From Cerrena zonata (Eukaryota; Basidiomycota; Agaricomycetes; Polyporales; Cerrenaceae): DNA of 64,000 bases. The translations under genes and the position numbers were made by a program. The notes beneath the pieces are model-generated. The model worked only from the letters and a program-made list of their open reading frames with translations. It was not told the origin of the DNA and searched no databases. Positions 46,232 through 58,549 of the stretch are shown piece after piece. The stretch covers positions 682,001 through 746,000 of the forward strand of contig JASBNA010000002.1 in NCBI GenBank assembly GCA_038087015.1, in the 5' to 3' direction. Position 1 is the stretch's first letter. Each line of letters starts with the position of its first letter.

Positions 46232-49200
46232 ATGAGCTCTGACGGATACTTTGAAGATGACTTGGACTCCGCTTTTCTAGAGCAGGTGGATGCTATCGAG
46301 GCCGCACACGTAGGTTCCCAACGACCACCTAGTGCAGCCTCGTCCTCTACTCTTGTTTCGGCTCCGAAATTGAAGCAACCTCCTCCGAAATATAAGGAGG
46401 TCATTGAGATTGATGATGATGATGATGATGCCTTTGAGGATAGTTACGCTGCTTTCGATATCGACGAAGAGCAACTGAAACATTTCGATGAAGTTTGTAA
46501 TGTACAAACTTCCACACCCGTTCCGAAGAAGCCAGTATCACGGTGGAACTCTAAGGGAACTGTACAGACGACTCTATTTGGTGACATCGCCGTTCAGAAT
46601 GCACCTACTAGTAAAGGCAATGGCTCGTCAGCACAAAGAACTGCATCAAGTTCACGTATTCCCATCGGACGTCCCAAGAGAACAAAGCAGTGGGATCGTA
46701 CAGCTTTCGCAAAGACAGGCTGGAAGAAACCTAAGGGAAAGGCGAAGACCTCATTTGGTGAAGACGAAGAGGAGGAGGAATGGGAAGAGCCCGTAGAATT
46801 TGAGCAATTCCCTGCGCCGGAAGTTGACATTGGGTACGTCCTCCATCTCGTTATTCATAGGCACATTGACACTAATTATAACTTGCAATCCAGTCCCGTT
46901 CGTTTTGTTTATTTACTTACTTTCATTTTAGTTCCAATGCTTACAGTTCGTTCGACAGCCTCCACCTATGAAGCTCAAACCTGATCTGCTCTCCGTAAGG
47001 AGATGGATATATCCACTAAACCAGACCAGACGTGACTACCAATTCAACATCGTGAAGAAGTGTCTATTTGAAAACACGCTTGTTGCCCTACCGACCGGTC
47101 TCGGAAAGACCTTCATTGCTGGTGTCGTAATGCTGAATTGTACGTTTCGTTACCTCCTTATACGTCTGTCTTCATAATACACGTTTCAGTCTATACATGG
47201 TTTCCCGAAGGAAAGGTTGTCTTCGTCGCCCCTACGAAGCCGCTTGTCGCACAGCAGATTGAAGCCTGTCACCGAACCTGTGGCATCCCGGGTAGCCATG
47301 CTGCAGAACTTACCGGGCAGAACCCTAGGGCACACCGGGCGAAGGCTGTAGGTACACATAATACCATTTAAACCCACTTTGCTAACAATAGAGCTTTAGT
47401 GGCGAGAGAAACGTGTCTTCTATATGACACCCCAAACCCTTATGAATGATCTCAAAACTGACAACTGTGATCCGCAAGATATAGTATTGCTTGTCATAGG
47501 TATCATTGGTGCTCTCACCTGACACAGATCTCGAACTCACCGACCGTTTCAGATGAGGCACACAAGGGTACTGGCGATTATGCATATGCGCAAGTCATCA
47601 GATATCTCATGGCCAAGAACCCACATTTTCGAGTCCTCGCACTCACGGCTACACCTGGGTCTACACCGGAAGCCGTACAAGATCTCGTCGACGCTTTGCA
47701 CATCAGCCATATCGAGATTCGAGATGAGAACAGTCTCGATCTGCGTGCATATATGCACAAGAAACACTTGCAACAGTATATTGTACCTGTTGAAGGCGAG
47801 CTTGGTGAAATACGTGATATGCTGGCTGACCTTATGATGGTAATACTATATTTCTTATCTTACTGAACGTTCTAATTTGTCTGACGGGTGTGCAACATTC
47901 ATAGCCCATAATCAAACAGCTGGACAGGATCAGCGTTTTCCAAGGCCATGTCGACCCTGTTATCCTTCATCCGTATCGTTGTCAAGCAGCGAGAACGCAA
48001 TTGCAAGGGCGACGTGATAAGCAACCCTGGGCGTTCAAGCCTTTACTCACCCTAGGAACTCTAGCTCGTGCTATGGGCTACCTGGTTCGTAATATTCAGC
48101 CTCCTAGGTGGGTTTGGAAACTGATACACGTTTTATATAGCTGGAGGCAAGTCTTGGGATGTGTTACACGTACCTCAAAGACCTCGCAAAACAAGAGGAA
48201 GGTGACAAAGACGCAAACGGCAAGAAGAAGGGAGGCGCGAAGATTGCTCAAGATCCCAAGTTCAAAGCAATCCTAGCTAAGCTCGAGGACCAACAGAATC
48301 GAGGTTTGACCATTCATCCAAAGATGGAGAGGATGAAGACGTTGCTTGTCCAACATTTTGGGAAAAGTATGCTGGAGAAGGAAGAAGCAGAAGAACGAGG
48401 AGATGCAGAAGCGGCCAAGGAGGCAGAGTCGACGCGAGTCATGGTGTTCGTCTCCTTCCGGGAGTGTGTCGACGAGGTTGTGGAACTGCTGAATCAGGAG
48501 AATCCTATGATTCGGGCCGTAAAGTTCATTGGACAGGGAACAGATAAGCGAGGACAGAAGGGATATGCACAGAAGGAACAGCTGGAGGTGCTAAAGAAGT
48601 TCAAATCGGGAGAGTACAATGTACTTGTATCTACCTCTATCGGCGAGGAAGGTCTTGACATCGGAGAGGTCGATATGATCGTCTGTTATGATGCACAAAA
48701 GACGCCTATTCGTATGGTTAGTGCCATTATCCCTGGGTATCATGTTCCAGCAACTAACGTTATATTTGAAATAGCTTCAACGTGTTGGTCGAACTGGCCG
48801 TAAACGTGACGGATACGTCCACGTTCTGCTATCTGAAGGTCGGGAGGAACGTAATTGGGATAAGGCCAAGGAGAAATACGAAACCGTCCAAGACTTTATC
48901 GTCCGCGCTGACCAAGTGGAGCTTTTTGACGATGTCAGTCGCATGATTCCTGAACACATAGACCCGGAATGTGTTGAGATGCATATGGACATCGAGGAAT
49001 ACGTTCGCGAGGAGCCCAAGACGAAGAACCTTCTTTCACCATCATCCAAAGCTGCAGCCAAGCGGAAACGCAACGACGACGTCATGAGGAACGTTCCTGC
49101 TGGTGCGACGAATGGATTCGTTAGCGTCAAGGACCTCTTGACAAAAGGAGCGTCGTCGAAAAAGCGGAAGAAACCCCTGGAATTTGACCCCGATGCCTAC

Positions 49201-50736
49201 GAAGAGGATAGCGATGATCGTGATATTGAGGCTGGTATTTTCGCACCGCGCAGGGCAGTCTCGTTGAGTACTGATTCTAAACCGGCCAAGAAGCCTCGAA
49301 GGACGAAGACTATAGCTGGCGATTCAACGACAGGCAAGACGTCCAAAGCCAAACGTACTACCAAGAAGAAGAACCCCTCACCCATCAAAGAGTTGACAGC
49401 GAGTCAGGTCGAGCGATTGGCGGAAGATGACTCTGATGACCTGGATATTCAAGCTGGTCTTCTTGCGTCACCGAAACCAGCTAAGAAGAAGGCACCAGCG
49501 AAGCGGAAAGCGAAAGCGAAACCTCTTGCTGATGATCCGCCACGTACACCTCCACGCAAGAAGAAAATTCTTCCTGAATCGTCTTCCCCAGATGTCCCTC
49601 TAGAACGTAGTATCATCGACCTCACAACCTCCTCAATGCCAAGAAAGCAATCAAATCCTTTGTTTCTGCCGTCTTCTCCTGATCAACCCCTTTCTCTCGA
49701 AATTCAGGCCTCCTCGTCTTATCACAGTCAACCAGATGACGGTTTGGTGGGTTCCCCTGTACATTCACCCTTGGGCAGCCCTATCCCCCTTAGCCCGATT
49801 GACCACGACGCTTCCATCTTGCCAGATTCGAGCATGGCGTGGTTGATCGAAGACGACAGTGAACCCGAAATACAAGTCGGTTCGTCTCCCCATAGACCTC
49901 GTGGATCTTCTACTGGGGCGATAGTTAATGGGCAAAACGAACACGATAGTGATATTGAGTTCGTGGACAACGTCAAACCTTCCGCAACTCGAACGAAATC
50001 GCCATTATTAGATTCGTCACCCATCGTGATTAGAACCTCCTCGCCTCTTCGTAATAATAAGCGAGATGACATGCCACCACCCGCTGCTTTGCCAGCACGA
50101 TTTTCTATATCTTCACCAGCGGGTCCTGAAGATAGTCCGATTCCGCTGACCTTCGCCGTTCGCGCTCCTGGTCGCCAAACCAAGAAGAAAGTGATTCCTG
50201 TCAATATTGACTCATCACCTCTGGCGACAGCTCCTCCCCGCAAACGACTACAGAAACAACGCGATGAACCTTTAGCGCACTCTGATTCTGATTCTGACCC
50301 ACAGCCAAAACCTAAAAGGAAGAAGCGCAAGTTCCAAGACACTATGGAGATGCAAAAACACAACCCTTGGGTCGAGTACGAGGCGTCTCATTCTGGAGAA
50401 GAGCGTAGTGCTGGAGGCTCCGACGATGAAGTGATTGCCAATTCATCAGACAGGGAGTTCGTTCAAGAATTACCTGAGACACAAATCTCCGCATCATACG
50501 ACCAGTCTGCTATATACAGACAAAGTCTCCTTAGTCAGGCACCAGCTAGTCGAATACCTATGTTCGCTAGAGGACCTATGCGCAGAGGTGCTCATCAGTA
50601 CAATTTCGCTGGCCCGTCCCGACGACGCCATCTTCCGTCCAGTTCACCAGACAGGCGTGATGACGAACCTGACGAATATGTTCAGGGGAGCTTCGTAGTA
50701 GATGATGATGTCGAACTGTCTTATTTGAGCGATTGA
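46232..50736 (+). CDS. MPH1: FANCM/MPH1-family DNA helicase
   Basis: Nine exons give about 1,357 residues. Superfamily-2 helicase motifs are in order: Q-motif region [14 protein letters not shown], motif [12 protein letters not shown] (about 47085-47115), Ia [21 protein letters not shown] (from 47554), III LTATPG, the MPH1-type insert ([12 protein letters not shown]), [34 protein letters not shown] and [14 protein letters not shown] (48780s). The C-terminal 600 residues are disordered, Ser/Pro/Lys-rich, with several acidic-basic repeats ([24 protein letters not shown]). MPH1 unwinds D-loops and remodels forks to limit crossovers. The splice between 46833 and 46947 needs a 13-bp micro-exon (46900s) plus a 40-bp intron; I consider that likely, not certain. 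Confidence 0.94.
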
Positions 50737-51730
50737 GTCCTACTATACTTAACGCATTTCAGAGCGACCATGTACGCTTGCCCTGCCGGCTTTCCATCTT
50801 CTGCAGACAGTTTGGCCCCGCAGTAGCACTTCGTTAATATAATATGTTATTTCTAGTAATCCATATATAGTGGCTGGTGTAGGCTCATCTTTCAGCCTCT
50901 ACAACGAGAAGACAGTCGTTCTCTATAACTCCTGATATAAAAACACTTCACCACAACCTACTAGTACTATATTATCGAAATGTACGATCAGAGGCGTGAT
51001 TCGTAGACTCATTATGGTTGATGTTGACTACCAAAGTGACCAGTTCTCACTTTACATTGTGCTTGATATCGGGACTGTACAACATGGAAGTCTAGACAAT
51101 ACATACCAAAGTGTACCTTCTTGCGAAGAGAAAGGTTGATGTCTGGCAGCGGCCTGCTTCTCACGCACAGAGGCTCGTGCCAACAGGATACATCGCATTG
51201 AACACGTTTAAGGGTGCGTCGCAGAGTAGTGATGTAAACTTCAAGGCCAACCGGAACTTAAAAGTTTGTATTAGTCCGTTATCATCTCGAATGAATACCC
51301 TGAATAGACACCTGCTGGTGCATGATAGCAAGGAATCGTGTGTGTAGAAGTATCACCTATGGAGGTTCAGTATCTGAAAGAGGATGGGTGAGTTCGGCGG
51401 TACAAGTGTGAGCCGTACACGTTGGAACAGCGTTGGGGGTAGTGGCCGGAAATTATGTCGATGATGATTTTTCAATAAGCTTAGAGATACCCCAGTAAGA
51501 GAATGGAGGTGGACGTTCATACTAGAGGCAGTTTGAGACATGTATATGGTATATTGTCGTATTCATATAAGAGCAGGAGATATTCCTGATATAAGTCCAG
51601 ATTCCGGGACGGCACTCGAGCATTACGACTCGGAGCCCAAGATAAAATAACTAAACTACAGTATGAACATCACAAATCCGTCGGGAAAGGTTGCTCTAAC
51701 CGCAAAAACATAATTTCAAGAAATCAATGC
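50737..51730. other. Intergenic, convergent (1 kb)
   Basis: Open frames at 51111-51347 and 51353-51541 have no motif and do not chain. I see no gene, RNA or repeat. Confidence 0.4.
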
Positions 51731-52910
51731 CTACAATCGTTCCTCTGCAAATTGAGGACACTTGCACTCCTTCCAAGGTATAGCACACAAGTAACAGAAC
51801 TGGGCTTTACACAAGCAAATCATATGATAACATCCCTGGGTTAATTCCACGAGATGGCGACAAGAATGACACCTCTGCCAACCTTCCTTCTCGGCCAGCA
51901 GAAGCACTTCCGAGTTAACACTCTTGTCGCACGGCCGACCGACATGGGCTTGCTCTTTACATGCTCCACAGGTTGCGATGCGACAAGTTTGGCACTCTAT
52001 GAGTGAAGGTGTCTCTGTCGCAGGAGCTAGGAACTTGGAGCAAGAGGGGCGATGACAGTAGACTCGATTGGTGGTGCGATATTCGACGGACTTCTCGGCG
52101 AAAAGATCGGCCAATTCATCGTCCAAATGTTCAAGGACGTCGGCGAGGAGGGGCTCTGTGTTGCAACATCTGGGTGGAAAGTGGGCTTCACTGTCGCATG
52201 CTTTCCGAAACATTATTTGAAGACACCCTTTATCAATCGAGTGTCCGCAAGGTAGATTGATAATGGTATGGAAGATGGAATCCCCACAGATAACACAATC
52301 TCCTAGACTACACATGGATGAGTGGGTTAGTTTAATACACCGAGAAACAGCAGCCTGACTTACGAGACAGGGATCACAATCGGGGGCGAGGGCGGAGATG
52401 GAGGTGGGAGTGGGAGTGCCACTGCGCTGATAATGGGTGAAGCCGCAGAAGACTGGACTGAGTCCGAATCCGAGTCCCTAAAGAAACGGGAGTGTCGCTT
52501 AGGAAATAAGGGTTTTAAAAAAGCAGAACTCCATACGAAGGATCATCAAAAGGTTGATCATTTAGTTCCTGCTCGCGACTTGGACGTTCCGAACGGGTAG
52601 GAGGGGGTCTGCCTTCAGCAAGAGCCAGCGCCATTTCATGGTCAAACCGTGCCATTTCCTCGATGGACGCTAGTTCATCCAGCAAAGATATGTCTGCTTC
52701 ATTTGCAGAACTAGACCTGTGGTCTTTAGTCATGTTTAGGAGGGATGCCGCCTCCTGCGCAAACAGGAACCTGGCTAGTCCCTCGTCGTCCAATTCGTCG
52801 ACATCAACATCATCGCCCAAGGTTTTTAGGTCTTCAATCTCGTCGTCATTTAATAAGGTGATATACTGAAGTAATCCAGTGAGACCATTTGTTGTAGACG
52901 GATCAGCCAT
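51731..52910 (-). CDS. RBR (RING-IBR-RING) E3 ubiquitin ligase, short form
   Basis: Three exons (52910-52537, 52477-52364, 52307-51731) close in frame to 354 residues. The N-terminus is acidic and helical; a Ser/Asp and Pro-rich linker follows. RING1 starts CVICGD and contains PCGHSIDKGC and PPRCC. The IBR shows YCHRPSCSKF and CQTCRIATCGACKEQAH. RING2 is CHSCRHLVELTQGCYHMICLC with the catalytic-position Cys in QGCYHM, and CYLC. RBR ligases pass ubiquitin through a thioester on the RING2 Cys. Compared with the paralogue at 54821-56333, this protein stops right after RING2 (FAEERL) and lacks the following Cys-rich tail. Confidence 0.92.
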
Positions 52911-53887
52911 GAAGAAGGATGGGAAAGGGTTTGGACTGACAGGTAGTCTCTGTTGGGGTAGTCGCTATTTAACGGGACTGGAAGGTTTGATCCATGCGAC
53001 GAATGTTCTCAGCAGTACTTCCACCGCTGCGATGAAGATAGGAAGTTGTAAACCTTGTATACGCTCCTGGTCACAAGTGAGAGATTTATCAATACCTTCT
53101 CCGAGAATGAGCGTCATTGATGACAGCTGGCTGGAAGCGTTCTAGCGTTCCAAAGCACCAGGTCCGCGAGGATATGACGTGGGTCCGTGACATCTCTCTT
53201 GCGAGCGGTATCATGCGTTCCCGGTTGGGGAGTGCATTGTACAAACACAGCCGTGTAGGTTCAGTATAACCCATGCTTCCGCATGCCCAGTCATCACTGC
53301 GATCATCTGACAGAAAGAAATCTGCGTTTTATAATTGCATAACCGTAGGTATAACGGGATAATGTCCAGCACATAATCGACTCGAGATCCGGGACAGACG
53401 TTCAACGTAAACCAGAAACCGGAAACGAAACTCGCGTATACGTGTATGCAATCTGTCCTGCGGTTAATACCAGGAGACGATATGAATTATGAGTCATCTA
53501 CCTCGATGTTAATGTTACATTCTGCTCTTATTCTCGACCTTTGCCATTTTTACAGCAGCAGGAATGGATGATCTTTTCTGATAAGGGATACTTTTATAAA
53601 TGCTAGAATGTTTGCAAACATCGATACGTACCTTTGGTCGCCTTCCGCGTGATTTACGAGTGGGAAACCCTGGAGAAAGACAGAATCTAGCCCTAAGGAC
53701 AGTGGGTCAGTTTAATCTACTTGTAGAGAAAGTGGAGGACAAACTGGTGAACATCATTGTGGTCTGGCAACATTGAAGGAGACAGACTAGATTCTGTCTT
53801 TCTTCTGTGATTTCTTACATCGAAATCAAGTAAATATGGCCTGGGAGGCTAAGAATCAGATGGATCTATGCAAGGGGAATCGGTGAC
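52911..53887. other. Intergenic (1 kb); may hold downstream exons of next gene
   Basis: The 3' exons of the minus-strand gene at 53892-54244 should lie in 53600-53880, but I could not fix them. A TATA-like motif is absent near the RBR start. No repeat seen. Confidence 0.35.
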
Positions 53888-53891
53888 TTAC

Positions 53892-54244
53892 ATTTCGTCC
53901 TGCGAAGAAACTGTACATGTAGACGAACTCCTGTACATGGAAGATGAGCTGGCGGATGGTCGAGGAGACGATGAGCAGCCTTGAGTCAAGGCTGCGACAT
54001 CCCCTTGATCATCCCCCGAACATCTTTCCCCGTCAGGACCGGGCGGGGTGTCCACATCGAGTAACGGCGATTGGGTGATTTCAACCAGCAGTCCAGCACG
54101 GCGCCGGATTTCGGGAAGGCTAGGATAAGTAGAAACGGATGGATAGTGAACATCTAGTTCGTGAAGAATATCTTGAAAGTCATTATGTAGCTCTAGAACC
54201 GAGTCGTCGTCGACCCGGCTCATACCTATGAGGATAAACTCCAT
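53892..54244 (-). CDS. Unknown protein, first exon only resolved
   Basis: The exon from ATG 54244 to a clean donor (GTAAGT, at 53891) encodes 117 residues plus two bases: MEFILIGMSRVDDDS, a helical part (ELHNDFQDILHELDVHYP) and a Ser-rich, Asp/Gly-rich end. The next exon is ambiguous: acceptors near 53830-53850 give short ends only. No family recognised. It lies between two RBR genes on the same strand. Its helical start loosely resembles the N-terminal regions of those proteins, but I would not claim homology. Confidence 0.5.
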
Positions 54245-54820
54245 CGTGGCCGTGGAGAGGGAGCGAGGAAAGGGGAGGAGTTGCAACTGGGGGGTTAATA
54301 TACCTCATCTATTGCCTCGTGCCTAGGACACGTCGAGTCACAGGCATGCGTATCACTTCTTTTAGAAGTTCGTACAACTCGACTTCGATTTCCGTGTAAC
54401 GGGATTAAAATAGCCCTACCGTGCATGATTGTCAGTTAGCTTGTGCTTTGTTTCGCTGTCAAGTAGTATCCGAGACTTGAGTGTCCAACATAAACAAACA
54501 TCAGCGAGCAGTTAGACATGCTTAGAGAAGGGGAGGATTGTTTGGATAAAGATGCACTTATTCCAAGAAAAATATCTCGGTTTGATGTTTAATCGATGTG
54601 GCGATAGAGTTCGACAACGATGCGATGCGGCAACAGAAGCAGGCCTCGATTTGGATACATGAGAAAGCATCAAACGGGAGCCCAAACAAGAAGATCAGCA
54701 AACAAGAAGGGCCATATTCTCTAGAAAAATACAAGTCAAGCGAGAATGGATTCTTATGAAGTGTCCTAGGACATCGAAACTCTGATCACTAATCAGCGCA
54801 GTTGGGGTCTCATCATCTGT
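54245..54820. other. Intergenic
   Basis: 576 bp between genes on the same (minus) strand. I see no gene, RNA or repeat. Confidence 0.4.
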
Positions 54821-56333
54821 TCAGAGACGGTTACGTCGACACCGCACACAAGCTAACATCTGGCATCCACGGCAGCACTTGAACGAAGTAGATATCAGCG
54901 TCGACGCAGTATTGAATCCATGTAAGTCATCTTACCAAAAGGAACTGAGGCAAGTTGAAGTTGCAAACTTCACATCGACCACCCCCTGCGCGATACCTCC
55001 AGGCGGTGTGAGCACAATCATGATTTTCTCGTAATAAGTCAGCCATCTCAACCACTCTGGTTCTGAAGGCTGCAGCGACTGGTCGAGCCGCAGGTTGAGC
55101 TCGAATTTGTCGATTGACCCGATCTTCAGCTACAGCAATGAGACGATTTTCGTCCCACTGAGGGCAGGCACAGTTCTTCCATGTCTCGGTACAGACATAG
55201 CAGAACTGCTTCCTACACCTGCAAGTCATATGGAAACACCCGACACTCAATTCAACGAGTGAATGACAGCCTGGACAACGTTTCCAGCCCTCGCGCGAAG
55301 CGAGGTCTAGAACGGCGGTGTCCGAGGCCGAGGAGCACAGTCGACCAGTATGACTAGCCTCTTTGCAGTGTGCGCAGGTGTAAGAAGCACAGACCCTGCA
55401 TCGTAGTAGGGTCATGGTATGAGCCGCAGCTCCTAGGAAAGTGGAACAGGTATTACGATGACAATATACGCGATCAGCGGTGGAAAATTCTGCCGCCTTC
55501 TCTTGGAACTCAGCTGCAAGCCGAAATCCAAGGTGCTGTCGGATACTATCGAATACGAAGGGCTGTTGGCAGCATCGGGGAGGAAAGAGGGATTCGTCTC
55601 TGACAGTCGATCGGAAGAGATCGATCAAGCATGCGACATCATAATAATGTCCACAGGGGGCGGTGATCTCAACACCGCGGATGGGGTCGGTGCAGATAAT
55701 GCAATCGTGAATTCTGGATAATGGCGTTAATATACGGAAATAAATATGCACGGCTGTGACTTACTCTCGAGGCGGGACTACTGGTTTTGGTCTGAGAGTG
55801 ACCCTACTAGGCTTCGGCGTGAGCTGCTGTTGCTTAATCTTTTGAATTTCGCTGCAAAAAGAAATGCGAGTATTTGAGCCATCATCCAGAAATCAATCGA
55901 TTGAGGACGTACTCTTCGGATTCGCTCACATCGGTAGACATCAATGGAGCAGGATCGTCTGGAATCCTGGCTCCCGCAATCGGGGTAACACTACGACCAG
56001 CATCTATTGCGAGAGCCATTCGACGATCACGTATCGCCCTCGTCTCCTCCTGTACCATTTCCCGGATGAGAGCCCGATCACTTCGTAGAGCCGCATTCAC
56101 ATACTGTATGCCAAGGCAGAATCCTGGGCGAAGAGGAGCAGACTGTTTGCTTCTTCAGCGTAGAGCTGAACAGCAAGCTCCTCATCGGACAGCGTGTCTT
56201 GGCTGATGATGGAGACTACAGAACTGCGTCGGTCATCTTGCAGCTCTTTGACATCTTCGAGTGTGAGGGATGCGATGAGACTGAGGAGGTCACTGTCCCT
56301 CTCGACGTTGTTTTGCGAAATCGTGACAGACAT
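54821..56333 (-). CDS. RBR (RING-IBR-RING) E3 ubiquitin ligase, full-length form
   Basis: Minus-strand gene from ATG 56333 to TGA 54821-54823. RING1 begins CIICTDP with PCGHYYDVAC and PPRCC; the IBR has YCHRNTCSTF and CRVCASYTCAHCKEASH; RING2 is CPGCHSLVELSVGCFHMTCRC with the catalytic-position Cys in VGCFHM. After RING2 comes a helical arm, then a Cys-rich end (CEVCNFNLPQFLL, completed by a last exon 54877-54821: CCRGCQMLACVRCRRNRL), a usual ending of basidiomycete RBR proteins. One junction near 56085-56110 does not close: the frame switches between SALAYS and NAALRSD without an acceptable intron, so there may be an indel or a splice I missed. Close paralogue of 51731-52910. Confidence 0.85.
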
Positions 56334-56607
56334 GGCGAGTTGGGGGATGTATCTCGTTCAGAGCAGGAGCTGCAGATAGGTGCAGGCTAGAGTAGCGATA
56401 GAAAAGGAAGTCTAACGCTCTCTACTGCCATGTGCGTCAATACACATGTTGGGGCAGGCGATCTTCCAGGTTCACGAACAGGATAATTCTGCGATCAGAT
56501 TCCAAGGCAAGAACATGGTGACGGACGGAAGATCTGTCCTCAGCACGGAAGCCTTCGACAATTTGTAGTACGATCTAACCTCGGCCATTCTATCTAAAGA
56601 CCGATTC

Positions 56608-56639
56608 ACCCTTCACTCGTCAACAGGCGAGTGAAGGGT
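56608..56639. repeat. Inverted repeat, 12-bp perfect stem
   Basis: ACCCTTCACTCG at 56608-56619 is exactly complementary to 56628-56639, with an 8-nt loop. It is GC-balanced and lacks a T-run, so I do not call it a terminator. Confidence 0.9.
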
Positions 56640-56684
56640 AACGTACAAGTACATAGGCCGAGACAAATCGTAAGGGATGGAAAC

Positions 56685-56709
56685 ATGACACAAAAAATGT
56701 TTGTGTCAT
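56685..56709. repeat. Inverted repeat, 10-bp perfect stem
   Basis: ATGACACAAA (56685-56694) pairs exactly with TTTGTGTCAT (56700-56709) around a 5-nt loop. It lies 46 bp after the first hairpin. The core TGACACAAA resembles no factor site I can name with confidence. Confidence 0.9.
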
Positions 56710-57221
56710 GGGTGCATCCTATACTACCCAAATATACTATCGATAGCAAGTATTAAATCTAGATGGGTTTCTGAAACTGTAAAACCCTAGACCCGTAAAC
56801 AGTTGTATTAGACACGTCATCATAAGTAATATTTGTATTTTCTTACCAGGAATCACAACAGGAAGGTATGCCGTACGTCGTTCCTAAGCTTAGCAGTTAA
56901 GTTAGAGACGAAAGGTTCTAGTTGAAATTGAATGGAAGGGATTCGACCATGATCGTGGAAGCAAGTGAGAAGGCTCGGGGCGGCTACTGGCTCCGGCTAG
57001 TGTGACTATATGCGCAGTGTGGGAAGATGACATCAAGGATGTGAGCGATTAGATTGTTCAACTGGGCCTGAGTAAACACATCTCCGACTCTCTTACCACC
57101 AAGCACCCCAAGCCCAAAACAATAGCCTGTACCATATAACTCGACATCCCAGGTCGAACTTGGGATACAGTCCAACCACACTTCGCCCACTTATCCCTCC
57201 ATACTGGAAGCTCGCAGACTA

Positions 57222-58082
57222 ATGCATGCACCATCGGCCCCGATTGTTTACTCCTTTGTCAACCCGGAAGAGTTGGTAGATTCGTTGGCTACCTTTATCG
57301 TAAAGGCACAGAAAGAGTCTATCGAGAAGAAGGGGAGGTTTACTATCGCTCTTTCTGGTGGCTCTCTGCCTAAACAGCTCGGTGGGCTTGTTGGCAAACC
57401 CGGTGTGAAGTGGGATAAATGGTCAGTCATCATCCACATCCAATAGCATTCGATGCATTTACCACCCTCCGGTCGGACTGTTACTAATGATACCTCTATC
57501 CCCGTACACAGGCAAGTCTACTACGCAGACGAACGTGTTGTCCCTCTCGACCATGAAGACTCCAACCACCGTCTCTGCGTCGAAGAGCTCTTCAGCAAAG
57601 TCCCTATCCCCAGTCAAAACATCCACACCATCGATTATTCCCTTGCCGACGATCTCGAAGAACTCGCTGACGCCTACGAGAAAGAGCTCATCCACGAGTT
57701 TGCTCAAAAGGATGCTGCTCGGTTCCCTGTCTTCGATGTGATCCTCCTCGGAGTAGGTCCCGACGGTCACACCGTGTCTCTCTTCCCCGGTCACGAATTA
57801 CTCTCAGAAGAGGACAGATGGGTCGCTTATATTACCGACAGCCCCAAACCTCCAGCACAGAGGATTACGTTCACATACCCCGTTATCAACCACGGTGCCC
57901 GTGTCGTTTTCGTCGCTAGTGGTGCAGGTAAAGCGGATACACTCGTAACGGTCCTGGATAAGCCCGAGGAGGGGCTCCCAGCATCGCGGGTGCGTCCCAT
58001 CACACCTGGACAGGTCTACTGGTTCGTAGATGAGCCCGCGGCATCCAAGCTGCAATATCCCAGGACGGCGTTCAGGTTGTAG
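57222..58082 (+). CDS. SOL3: 6-phosphogluconolactonase
   Basis: Two exons (57222-57421, 57512-58082) close in frame to 256 residues. Family blocks are all present: [12 protein letters not shown] near residue 44, [18 protein letters not shown] near 70, the signature [15 protein letters not shown], and a C-terminal [13 protein letters not shown]. The enzyme hydrolyses 6-phosphoglucono-1,5-lactone to 6-phosphogluconate, step two of the oxidative pentose phosphate path, in the cytosol. The length matches yeast Sol3/Sol4. There is no targeting sequence. Confidence 0.96.
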
Positions 58083-58549
58083 ACTGTGTTCTTGCTCTGT
58101 TCCTTGGACATAATTGAAGAAGCGTTTTTGGAGATGGGAAGATGTATGATAAGGCGTGTTGTTTTATTTCATAAATCCGGTATACTCGTATGGCACGTTT
58201 GTACCTTTTCGGTTTCTCCCTAATCCGCTTACCTGTTCTGGAGATCCTTTCTCTTCTTGGCCGTTAGTGTCCGAGTTCAATCCGTTTGATTACTCCCCCT
58301 TTTCGTATCTTCACCTTCACCCTTAGTCTCCTAATGCCATCGGAAATTGCTGTAGTACAACGCTTGGAAAGCTTTTATCATGTTGTCATCAACTTCGTAA
58401 TATACGTCGTGGCTGGTTTCGTCAGAATCGAATAGAACAAACACGTTGGGAATCCTCCCTATCCACATTAGCAGCACATTAAACGTTACCCATAAAATAA
58501 GAAACTTCCTATCCGTCCTAGTAAGTGGTATACCAATCCGTGAAACCCT
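58083..58549. other. Intergenic, convergent 3' ends
   Basis: 467 bp, T-rich. It contains polyadenylation-like sequence (ttttatttcataaa near 58160). No gene seen. Confidence 0.45.

Larger units (their letters stand above)
56334..57221. other. Intergenic with two perfect hairpins
   Basis: 888 bp between divergent genes. Two inverted repeats lie 46 bp apart (56608-56639 and 56685-56709). The rest shows no gene. Confidence 0.6.

Noticed and set aside
57459..57794. Antisense 111-codon frame inside 6-phosphogluconolactonase
   Set aside because: It is a shadow of the coding strand; the sense frame has all family signatures.
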